Below, one piece after another: positions 10,518 to 19,411 of a DNA stretch of 64,000 nucleotides. Source of the DNA: Parietaria judaica (taxonomy: Eukaryota > Streptophyta > Magnoliopsida > Rosales > Urticaceae); the NCBI GenBank assembly GCA_954871525.1, contig OX940870.1, positions 16,957,501-17,021,500 of the forward strand. Direction: 5' to 3'. Below the pieces are notes generated by a model. That model had not been told where the DNA came from. It was given only the letters and a program-made list of their open reading frames with translations, and made no database searches. Both the position numbers and the translations under genes were made by a program. Within the stretch, counting starts at the first letter, position 1. The number at the start of each line of letters is the position of its first letter.

Positions 10518-10887
10518 CTAAAAAATTGTCGCTGATCCTACGGTTAGGGTTTCCTTGAAAAACGCAACAAACCTCATCCTATGGTTGATATTTGTGAGCT
10601 ATCCGGCGACACGTCAGCATGACAGCTGTGTCAGGGGAATGTGAAGAGTTTATTCTCTTCGAACTCCGCAAATTGGGACGCGTGTTGCAACCGTTCCCGC
10701 CCAAAATTCAAAGCGACGGTTACAGCTTCAAAATCCTATCCATCCACCATATCTCGAAATTATCCAAAATCCTGCCCGGATTATGCAGATTTGCGGCAAA
10801 AGTCACAAATTTAATTAATCTTATCTGACACGAATTTTACATGATTTCATCGAGTAAATATTATAAAATTTACTTCGTATTTTTTAT

Positions 10888-10901
10888 AGTAGAGGGCTAA
10901 C
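10888..10901 (+). promoter_or_regulatory. polypurine tract of element A
   Basis: AGTAGAGGGCTAAC lies directly before the TG of the 3' LTR. B has TATGGGCTAAC and C has ATGGGGGACTAAC at the same place, so this is the plus-strand primer site. The tract is short but conserved in place. Confidence 0.7.
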
Positions 10902-11598
10902 TGTTAATGTAAAAATTCGTCATTATTTAATATGACATAAAGTGCTTTAAATTTACAAACAAAGACAAAAGGCTTTAAAGAGATAAATCGATATTCCCAA
11001 AAGCCTAATTGAGAAGCCCAGAGAAGTTCTTAATGAGACCAAAGCCAAGGGATACAAAGCCACTCGGCCCAAAGAGCCTAAAGGCCCAATATCCATTCGA
11101 CATTAATCCAGAAAGACGACGGTAGAATTGTCATATTCTCTACCCGGCATCCCACTTCAAATCCAAGCGGAAGACCAGGAGCACGGAGTCAAGCCTCCAA
11201 CGGGCATAATTCAAACACGACGACGAGAACGAAGTCGCGGGACACGTGTAGCAAGTTCGTCCATTAAGCCCGGTCAGCGCGGAAAGAAGACCCCATGATT
11301 CCTGGAAGACCATTGGGAAGAATTGAAGCCTATAAATACCAAGCTCAAGCTCAGATCAACACACGCATTTTTGCAACTCTGACAGAATACACCGAAAGTT
11401 TCTACCCGGCATTTTTGCTCACTTTGAGATTTTGTTGTATTCTTTCCCTCCTTCTTACTCGTTTCTATTTCTAGGCGTGATTTTACTGTCTGTAGCTATC
11501 CGTCTATGTCAATTGTCGCAATAAACTATCAAAGGAAGTAGTCAACTACCGCCTTGGGACAAACCTCTATAAAAAACCCCTCGTCTCATTTATATTGC

Positions 11599-11652
<54 letters not shown>

Positions 11653-11769
11653 TGAGTGAATCGAGAGCTTGCAACGTGAGAGATCGAATTCCACCAAATT
11701 GTCTTATTCAAAAATATCATACGCTCACAAGTCACACTTGACTGTTTGAGGTGGGAAACCACGTCAACA
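10902..11769 (+). repeat. 3' LTR of element A
   Basis: 868 bp from TGTTAATG to CCACGTCAACA. Its U3 (10902-11137) is the part missing from the 5' copy. TATAAATA is at about 11332-11339. The main difference from the 5' LTR is a run of about 24 TA repeats (11603-11650) inserted before ATCGTGAGTG. After the LTR comes ATGATGATTCCC, the interrupted LTR K. Confidence 0.95.
11603..11650. repeat. (TA)n microsatellite in 3' LTR
   Basis: About 24 uninterrupted TA repeats, absent from the 5' LTR of the same element (near 452), so gained after insertion or during reverse transcription. Confidence 0.97.
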
Positions 11770-13860
11770 ATGATGATTCCCTTGGTTGTCAGTGGTGAGA
11801 AGTGAGAGGTACCCGTGTGCAACTTATGAATCAAAACCATAAGTGGGTTGCTCATAATATTACTGACTGAGTCAAGGAGGAAAATGCAATGAGGGGCATT
11901 ACGGTAAAAACCGCCTCCTCATGTGTCAGTCATCAAGTGAAAGATCAATAACCCGAATTTGATTGTATCAATGGACACCTTGCTGTTATAAGGGAATAAT
12001 ATATACCGTATCGCTAAAGAGTGCAGCATCGGGTCTATAGTGAAATCACTTCGAGGTTTGACGAACAACTAGTAGTTCGTTGGAGCTTAAGTGAGACGGG
12101 TCCATGGTCCCCAGGATAGCTCCGTAACGGATGATACGTACGTGATTAAAATACATTATGGATAATATTTAATCATTTGGCTCGACTTATAAAACTAACA
12201 GGTCTGTGGCAGACGTCAGATAGTTTTATCGTCACCGTGGCAAAAGTACCATATTTTGGTACACGGAATTAACTGATAAAAATAAAGTTAGAATTTAGAT
12301 TTTCTATCAGCACCATATTGTTGTAAATTAAATTCTAAGCAACTTTTCTTTTTGAACTAAGTCATTCTGACTTACGGTTTGTGATTTATGAATTTTCTAA
12401 GTTTATGACTCGGTTGGATAAACAATGAAATTAAATCACATGTCACGAATTTAAATGATGGTGTGGCACCATGACATTTAATGTGTGATATTGAGATCAC
12501 GATTTATTGATATAATTTAATTATTAATATCTAATTAATAATTAATTAATGATTAATAGATTTATATTAATAAATAAAAATATATATTTATATATATAAA
12601 TGTGTAAAACTCGAATTAGGGTTTGCTCATATTAAACCCTAGATAATTCGAATGATAAGATTTGGATATTCCATATTTGTGGCATAAGTACCTAATGTTA
12701 TGGTATATTAGCAAACCCCTAAAATCAATTTAATCCATTGGATCGGTTATGATTTGATATAAACCATTGGACTGAGATAGTTGATATAAACCCTAATTGT
12801 AATTCAAAATTGAAAGCTTGGGAACCAAGCTTTGGTATTTCGAATTTGATTAATTAATTGTGTCCGTTGGATCGGTTTTGAGATTTAATCTTTACCGTCG
12901 GATTACAAATTAATTAATGTAATATATATATATATATATTAGAATATATAAAAGGATAGAATTCGAATTAGGGTTTTATTAAAACCCTAGGGTATTTTAT
13001 TTTATCCCTAATTGATTTGATCAATTGGATTGGTTTAAGATTTATTTTGAACCGTTGGATCTAGATAATCATATACAAAATTCGAATTTAATAAAAATGA
13101 TGATAAGATTAAATATTTTAATCTTATCATGTATTTATTATTTAATTAAATCCTTGATTAATTATATCCATTGGATTTAGATGAGATTGAATCTAGACCA
13201 TTAGATTAAAATAATTAATTAAATTTAATTAAAAGAATTCGAAAAATGGGAGGGAAAATCTCCAAATCGGTTACAGCTTGAGCCTATAAATAGGAGGCTC
13301 ATTCTTCACATTTTTCACACCTTTCCCCAGAGCAAAAACTCGAGCTCTCCCTCTCTCTTTAGGGTCTGCGAGTTTTCTGCTTTTGATCTCTCTTCTGGTT
13401 CGGCTTAGGAGATATTTTTTCTCCGGTAGCTCTCAAAGAACCGTCAGTTAAATTTTGCGACGGAGTCCTGCCGGCGAAGCCTACGGTTTGGTATGAGGAG
13501 TCCAGGAGAATATCCCGGAAGATCACGGGAGTTTCCCTCAGCACCGGCGGAAACCTGCCCAAGTTCAGAACGCGCAGCCGGAATCGTCATAGAGGTACGG
13601 CCTTATGCATTGGGTCAATAAATGCAACCATTTACTGCTTTCTATTCATTTCCTATTCGACTAGATTATTAATAATGATTATGAAATATTAAATTCGAAA
13701 TATTTATCGGATTTTAGCAAAATGGTGATTACCAGATATCCGTGTCGTCGGTACGGTAACAAGCGTTTTCCGCTTTATAATAATTTTTAAATGTTACCGG
13801 GACACCTAGGAGGCTATTATCGTGGTAATGAAGTCGGGACTTATACCCCGATTTCCAACA
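11770..13860 (+). repeat. LTR K (about 2.1 kb), solo or terminal, cut by A at its left
   Basis: The right edge is sharp: ...CCGATTTCCAACA at 13860 is followed at once by the interrupted copia integrase frame. The left edge is the end of A's LTR; TGATGATTCCC at 11771 could be the true start or an internal point. A TATA box (TATAAATA, 13285-13292) is followed by a CT-rich leader (13320-13365), placing transcription on the plus strand. No primer-binding site follows, so it looks like a solo or 3' LTR. The U3 holds degenerate repeats of CCATTGGATCGGTT and AATTAGGGTTT. Superfamily not determined. Confidence 0.65.
12600..13210. repeat. degenerate repeats in U3 of LTR K
   Basis: The motif (C/T)C(A/G)TTGGATCGGTT or a close variant recurs near 12735, 12862, 13022, 13053 and 13167, each followed by an AT-rich GATTTA stretch. 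GAATTAGGGTTT with a following AAACCCTA occurs near 12615-12650 and 12965-12990, giving small inverted repeats. Spacing is roughly 130-160 bp. Confidence 0.6.
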
Positions 13861-14840
13861 ACACCATCTTTCGACTTCTATCGTTCAGCTTCTTCAGATG
13901 TGGGCCCGCAACTTTCACATGTGCGGTGCTCCCAAACACTTTCAGGTGCTCTAAGTGGGGTTTCTTCCCGTACCATGCCTGGTAGGGAATGCACTCTCCT
14001 AGTGCTTTGGTCGGCAAACGATTAAGCAGGTAGACCGCATGTCTTACAGCTTCTCCCCAAAACCTTGGCCAAAACCTGCATACTCTTAAGAAAGCTACTC
14101 GCCGTGCTCATCACAATCCGGTTTCGTCTTTCTACTACGCCGTTCTGCTGAGGCGTGTCGGGTGCGGAAAGGTGACGATGAATTCCTTCCTCATCGCAGA
14201 ATTCTCTGAACTGGTGGGAAGTGAATTCTCCTCCTCGGTATGTTCGAGCTGTTCTCCATGATATTCTTGAATTTTTTGAAGACCTCGAATGCTCCGCTCT
14301 TCTCCTTGAGCATAAACAACCACATCCAGAAACTATAGTCATCAACTAGTAGAAATAAATACTTGTTACTTGCCGTTGGTTCTGGGGTGATCGGACCGCA
14401 AAGGTCAGCATGCACCAAATGTAGGGGTTTATTTGCTTGGAACTTGGCCTTGATCGGAAAGGGTATCCTCGCCTGCATCGCGATCATACAACACTCACAT
14501 AGATGGTCGAGGTGTCTTATCTTGGGAACCCCGAAGGCCAAATTCTTCTCGCCCATCATCTTGAGCGCGTGAAAGTTCACGTGTTCGAGCCGTGCGTGCC
14601 AAAGCCAAGCTGGATCTGCCATCGACGCCATGAGGTAGACGGGCTGGCACGTCTTCAGGAGAATCTTGTAGAGTCTGTTAGGTGTCCGCTCCACCTTCAT
14701 CAACAACTCTCTTTGCTTGGTCCACATCTTCAGATAGGACCTGGCTAACACTATCGTATTCCCGATCTTTGTCATGTGTCCCATAATGATGATATTGCTC
14801 TTCAACTTCGGGATGAAATACTCCAGGGTCATTAAACGCT
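13861..14840 (-). pseudogene. copia GAG-pre-integrase and integrase (broken)
   Basis: Would integrate the cDNA. The pre-integrase zinc region WLWHARLEHVNFHALK ... CECCMIAMQ (about 14640-14490) is followed by the core with HADLCGPI (first Asp) and LVDDYSFWMWLF, then after a frame change RTYRGGEFTSHQF, PDTPQQNGVVERRN (catalytic Glu present) and VYLLNRLPTKAL up to KKLNDRSRKMV. Copia integrases have Asp in the R-x-D-R-G-G-E-F motif; here it is Tyr (about 14245). The reading is split over at least three frames and cut at 13860 by LTR K. Confidence 0.9.
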
Positions 14841-15120
14841 GGTCGCCATTCTTGAAATCGAATAGAATCGGCCCTCTGCCTTTGATTTCTATGAAGGATT
14901 TGTCGCTGAATTTCACATTGCCTGTGATATTCTCATTGAGCTCTTCAAACTTAGCTCGGTCCCTAGTCATGTAGTTTTGTCGCGACGTTAACAAGGTACC
15001 ACATGTCGGTACTGACTCTCTTCTTGCCATGCGTGAGGAGGTTTGCAAAAACCTTGTCCTCGATGAGGAAGACCTGCTCGCTGGTTTCCTCCGGACAGCT
15101 CTGCTCGGCATCATTCTCGC
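14841..15120 (-). pseudogene. copia protease region (broken)
   Basis: Between the gag zinc knuckle and the pre-integrase is the region that normally holds the copia protease. Downstream of the active site, NITGNVKFSDKSFIEIKGRGPILF and LEYFIPKLKSNIIIMGHMTK are recognisable (about 14960-14780). The D-T/S-G-A active-site loop is not readable: the corresponding bases (about 15010-14970) give a shifted, altered peptide. Inactive. Confidence 0.72.
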
Positions 15121-16015
15121 CGTTCTGTCTGTCTAGGTGCGTTTCCTACCCGGTAAACAACAATGCGGGCTGGTCATCTGGGAATCTTGCTAGATTCGCC
15201 TCGTCGCCCCGGTTCCTACTCCGGCACTCTGATTCATAGTGCCCGTGCTTCTGACAAAAGTAGCACTTCCCTGTGCTCTTATCTCTCCTCGTCGGTCCTT
15301 CTTGAGGGCTCGAGCTCCCTCCGCGTCCTCGCGAATCTCTGCCTCGACCACGTCCTTGACCTTGTCCGTGTCCTCGGACCTCTCCACCAAAGCTGTTCCG
15401 TCGTCAGAAACTCGAGGAGGACTCGGCTCCCCCGGTACTCCTCTGTCTCGCCGTCCATTCCTCATGCGTGATTAAGAGATTTTTTTCGTCGCCGTATCCC
15501 TGAAGCCTCTCCTCGTGGGTTTTGAGACGTTTAACAACCTCCTCGACCGTCATGGTCTGGAGGTCACCGAACTGCTCAATCGACGTCAGTACCTGCATGT
15601 ACCTGCGAGGCAACGCTCGTAAAAATTTCTTGACAGCTGTGGTCTCATCCACCTTGTCTCATGGCGAGCGTATGCCGGTCACGATGGACGTGAGTCTTAG
15701 GGCAAAGTCGTCCATCGCTCAATTTATTTCATCCGCATGACCTCAAAGTCACTCCTTAGGGTCTGGACCTTGGCATCCCTAACGCGATTAGCGCCCATGT
15801 GCATAGTCCGAAGCGTCTTCCATGCTTCTTTTGAGGAAGACTTCTCGGAGAGCATGAGAAGGATTTCTTCTGGAACTGCTTGGTAGACTGATGCGAGTGC
15901 CATTCTTTCTTTGCGTCCTTAGACATCGCTACCTTCTATGGCCTCCCACACTCCCTACGCCTGCAGATTTACCGTCATCTTCAACGCCCACACGACGTAA
16001 TTGCTCTTTGTGAGC
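15121..16015 (-). pseudogene. copia gag (broken)
   Basis: Capsid protein remnant read leftwards: LTKSNYVVWALKM (about 16000-15960), VPEEILLMLSEKSSSKEAWKTLRTMHMG (about 15880-15800), then LPRRYMQVLTSIEQFGDLQTMTVEEVVKRLKTHEERL (about 15625-15500) and a full CCHC knuckle CYFCQKHGHYESEC (about 15273-15230). This is the UBN2-type gag of plant copia elements. At least three in-frame stops and one frame change are present. A 16-bp direct repeat (15992-16007 and 16016-16031) abuts its start, where the primer-binding site would be. Confidence 0.87.
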
Positions 16016-16034
16016 ACGACGTAATTGCTCTATG

Positions 16035-16505
16035 GAGAAGGAATTCTCTGATTAATTTCGAAGGAATATTACAAAGAGATAAAACTAAAAAATAACTCTA
16101 ATGGACTCGACATAACTCTACAATGTGTACATGCTAGGTATATTTATAGCCTCACATAGACAAAAACCTAGCTAATTGAATCGTACAAAATCAGAAAACT
16201 ACCCTAAATAATCACGCCAAATCTTTTACTTGATATTTGATTGCTCCTCAAGCTATGCGCTTTCCCTGCTGGATAGTTGCTTACTTTCCCTTTCCTGCCC
16301 GGACAATTTCTCTCTCCTCGAGCCGTCCTGCTCGTATGTTCCGGGCTGAGCTTGCCTTCTATCCGGACTCTTTACTCGTGTTCACACGAGCTGGGCTGAA
16401 CTCATGTCCGTCCTTGGTTCTGGTCGGCAGCTGGGCTGCCTTCCTGTGAGTGCTCCTGTGCGTCCTTGGTTCTGGTCGGCACCCGGACTAAGTCAAGCTT
16501 AAGCT
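16035..16505 (-). repeat. probable 5' LTR of copia relic
   Basis: On the minus strand a GC-rich U3-like stretch leads to GGCTATAAATATACC (about 16150-16136), then an AT-rich leader and the gag start. This is what a copia LTR looks like, but with no second copy its limits are uncertain. Two near-identical GTCCTTGGTTCTGGTCGGCA runs lie at about 16410 and 16460. Confidence 0.55.
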
Positions 16506-16627
16506 CACATCTCCAAGTAAGAGCATGACTTCGCTGAGCCCTTTATATATGTAATGTAATCCTTGTATATTAATTAGTATTAGTGTATCGTGGATTGATC
16601 TGAGATGTTCGTGGTGTGTATATGCAG

Positions 16628-17172
16628 AGAAGCGACGTGCGGAGGCAGCAAAAATCAGAGAGAAGTACGCTACACAATTCCTGTGAGAATCGTGCTATAT
16701 ATCCACATATGTATTCACTCAAGAATCATAATATGGTGTTTATGTTCCTATAATTAATTTTAATTTCAAGATTGATTATATTTCTCTGTTTTATGCTTAT
16801 TATATCAGCACGTTAACCTAATTTTCTGATCTTTTAACGCTCAATTGAATTAAAACATGGCGGAACACTGTATTTTTGAGCATGTATTTTATATTTTTTG
16901 TATTGTCGGATATGCCATAGGAAATGAGACGTATTAGTATATAGAAAAATGTATTGTTCCGAAATATTTTTCCTCTGATACTCAAATCATTTGCGCTACT
17001 TCAATTGTAGTTTGTTTTTGCTGATTTGAATGAAAGGTGCTACTATAGATTTAATTTGTAATATAAGAATTTGTATTATAATATTTTCTTTTGTTGACGT
17101 TTTTCTTTTATGATATTAAGGTGATTGTGGAAAAGGTGGAGAGAAGCGACATCCCGAACATACATAAGAAAA
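16628..17172 (+). pseudogene. ATG8: ATG8 (autophagy ubiquitin-like protein) gene fragment, two exons
   Basis: ATG8 is conjugated to phosphatidylethanolamine on autophagosome membranes. Exon-like 16628-16682 follows an acceptor (ATATGCAG) and reads EKRRAEAAKIREKY; the next bases fit the usual P-x-R-I-P stretch only if one base has been lost. The donor (GTGAGAAT, 16683) opens a roughly 440-bp intron ending TATTAAG; exon 17121-17172 reads VIVEKVERSDIPNIHKK and stops at a donor-like GTAATA. Both exon borders fall where plant ATG8 genes are interrupted, from what I know of the family. The first exon (copia side) and the C-terminal two thirds, including the Gly needed for lipidation, are not found. 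A pseudogene or a gene broken by insertions. Confidence 0.8.
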
Positions 17173-17277
17173 GTAATAATCGATTGAAAACATATTGAAA
17201 TTCTTAAAACATAAATTCTAAAATTCTAAAATAAACAGAAAGATTAAACTAAATGAAGAAGAAATATCAAAAGTAAA

Positions 17278-17768
17278 TTAAAATTTGCTAAACAGTATCA
17301 ATTCAGATGCTCCCCATTTATGAATCCTCGGATTGTACGCTAGGTCTTTTTTCTCATTGTAGTATTTGTTATCTTCACCCAAGTCTTTTTCTTCTTCTTC
17401 TGTTAAATCTTCTTCTTCTTCAAGATTGAAAAATTGACAGAGCTCTTGATGAGTATCTGCTACTAATTTGTATCTCCCCCTCCTAAAATAAAAGAACAAT
17501 TAAACTAAATAAAGAAGAAAATAATTAAAAAAAATTAAAGATATGCTAAAAAAAATAACCACGATCCTCACTTATCAATGTTTGAATTGTACACACGGTC
17601 CTCGTTGTAGTCAGTGTCTTCTTCTTCTTCTTCTTCTTCTTCTTCTTCTTCTTCTTCTTCTTCTTCTTCTTCTTCTTCTTCTTCTTCTTCTTCTTCTACT
17701 TTTTCAAGATCGACGCATTGATATGGCTCTTGATGAATGGTGGCTTCTGCCTCATATCTCGGACTCAT
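17278..17768 (-). pseudogene. two related acidic exon-like ORFs (host sequence, unknown)
   Basis: Two minus-strand segments, 17768-17568 and 17499-17278, look like diverged copies of one exon: HQEPYQCVDLEKVEEEE ... DTDYNEDRVYNSNIDK and HQELCQFFNLEEEED ... DNKYYNEKKDLAYNPRIHK. Between them are a plausible donor (AA|GTGAGG) and acceptor (TATTTTAG), so they could be consecutive exons. The first contains a long Glu run encoded by a CTT/GAA microsatellite. I do not recognise the gene. The right side is cut 44 bases later by element B. Confidence 0.4.
17617..17697. repeat. (CTT)n microsatellite
   Basis: About 27 uninterrupted CTT repeats, coding for poly-Glu if read on the minus strand. Confidence 0.97.
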
Positions 17769-17811
17769 ACCACCAACGTCCGCTACTACCTTAGTTAGTA
17801 TTTGCGTTCAC

Positions 17812-18618
17812 TGTTGACGTGGTTTCCCACCTCAAACATTCATTGTGACTTATGACTGTATGATATGCGTTGGTCTAGGATTTGGTGGAATTCGATCTCT
17901 CACTTTGCAAGCTCTCGATCACTCTATACGTATATATAAAAGTAATATAAATGAGACGAGGGGTTTTGTTTTATAGAGGTTCGTCCTAAGGCGCTAGTTG
18001 GCTACTTCCTCTGTTAGTTTATTGCGAAAATGAACATGGACGAACAACTACATGCAGCAAATCACGTCTATTAGAAAAGAAGAAAGGGAAAGTGTGAAAA
18101 GAATATAAGGAAATCGCGAAGTAGACTATAATGCCGGACAAAATTTTTTTCCAATGTATTCTGTCAGAGTTGTGTGTGTTAATCTCACATCGAGCTTGGT
18201 ATTTATAGGCTTCAATTCTTCCCGTTGGAATCCGGAAATCTTAGAGTCGTTCCTCCGAGCTGACCGGGTTGAATGACTCATCTTGATAACGCGTGTCCCA
18301 CGAATGCGCACTCTTCATCAAGTTTGAAATATACCCGTTGAAGACTTCACGTCGTGCTCCTGGTCTTCAGCTTGATTTGAATTGAGGAAGACGGCTAGGA
18401 AATGTGACGATTCTGCCCTTCTTTTTCTAAGTTGACGACGGATAGCTTCCTGTTCATTGGGTATTTTCTTTCTTGAACATCGTGATGGGCTTCGCGAGTG
18501 GGCGTTTATGAATGTTTTTCTCATTCTTTAAGGCCATTTATTATTGTTGTAAATTTAATTAATTCACAACTTTGTAGTATATGTCGTATTAAAATAACGA
18601 CGAATTCGTACATCAACA
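17812..18618 (-). repeat. 3' LTR of element B
   Basis: 807 bp; read on the minus strand it runs from TGTTGATG to CCACGTCAACA. A TATA-like run TATAAATACC is at about 18212-18203. It lacks a roughly 25-bp stretch present in the other LTR (around 28945-28970). Confidence 0.94.
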
Positions 18619-18640
18619 GTTAGCCCATACTATAAATAAT
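18619..18640 (-). promoter_or_regulatory. polypurine tract of element B
   Basis: Read on the minus strand TATAGTATGGGCTAAC leads into TGTTGATG of the 3' LTR, matching the tract of A. Confidence 0.65.
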
Positions 18641-19006
18641 ACGAAGAATATTTTATAGTATAATCTCGATTAAGTCATGTAAAATTCGTGTCGGACAGAA
18701 TTAATTAAATCTGTGACTTGTCGCAAATTTATATAATCCGGATAAGATTTTGGATAATTTGGAGATCGAATGGGACGGATAGAGTCTTCCTGTAACCGTA
18801 GTTTCAATTTTAAGGCGGGAAAAGTTATGACACTTGCCCTAATTTGCGGAGTTTGAAGAGAATAAAACCCTTCGCATTCTCTGACACAACTGTCAAGCTA
18901 GTCGTGTCGACGTGGCTCCGGATAGCTCGCTATTCTCAACCGTAGAATGAGGTTTGTTGCGAGTTTCCAGCAAATCCTAACCGTATGATCAGCAACGGTT
19001 TTCGAG

Positions 19007-19014
19007 TATAAATA
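19007..19014 (+). promoter_or_regulatory. TATA box of the antisense gene of B
   Basis: GAGTATAAATAGTCGAG, about 405 bp before the ATG at 19412; same sequence and distance as in A. The 18619-19411 interval otherwise holds U3-adjacent sequence and a CT-rich leader after 19135 (TTTTTAGAGAGAGAAAC). Confidence 0.6.
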
Positions 19015-19411
19015 GTCGAGTGCGTATCATTATGAGATACGTTTTTTCAGTTCTAACCGGCCCATGCTTCGACGTAGGTAACCGATCCATTTCTCTTTCC
19101 TATTTATTACTTCGCTTTGCATACGAATACCATTTTTCGAATTTTTAGAGAGAGAAACAAGTGTTTTTTAGAGAGAGAAGCTCTGGTAGTGCCATCATTG
19201 CCCTGTGAAGGTGTTCTTCGTGTCTAGGTGACTTCCAGGTTCTGCTTTTCTTCTTTGCCTTCGTTACGAGTTTATTGTTGAAGTTTGTATGTTCTAGACT
19301 AGGATATCATTCGATTTTTTCTTAAGGTTGTTCTTCGGATTCTAGACTAGGATCTCATTCGGTTTTTTCTAACAATCTACAAGTTTCCTATTTTTTCCTG
19401 TTTCCTAGAAA

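Larger units (their letters stand above)
1..11769 (+). mobile_element. Ty3/gypsy LTR retrotransposon A (Tat-type), left end cut by window
   Basis: Nearly complete element: 5' LTR (1-573, its first part lies outside the window), primer-binding site, gag, protease, RT, RNase H, second RNase H, integrase, hairpin block, tandem array, a convergent antisense gene, polypurine tract and 3' LTR (10902-11769). The order PR-RT-RH-second RH-INT and the antisense gene downstream of pol fit the Tat lineage of plant Ty3/gypsy elements. I count about 16 substitutions between the roughly 560 alignable LTR bases, yet gag-pol has many stops and frame changes, so the copy is not autonomous. The 5 bases after the 3' LTR (ATGAT) would be the target duplication, but the left partner is outside the window. 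Confidence 0.93.
13861..16505 (-). mobile_element. Ty1/copia retrotransposon relic
   Basis: Minus-strand copia-type order from right to left: LTR-like sequence (about 16505-16035), gag, protease, GAG-pre-integrase, integrase. The integrase frame stops at 13861, where LTR K is inserted, so RT and RNase H should lie beyond the left edge of the window. The primer-binding site is missing. The LTR outer edge (TGTGAGCTTAAGC read on the minus strand) is a guess because no second copy is visible. Confidence 0.85.
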
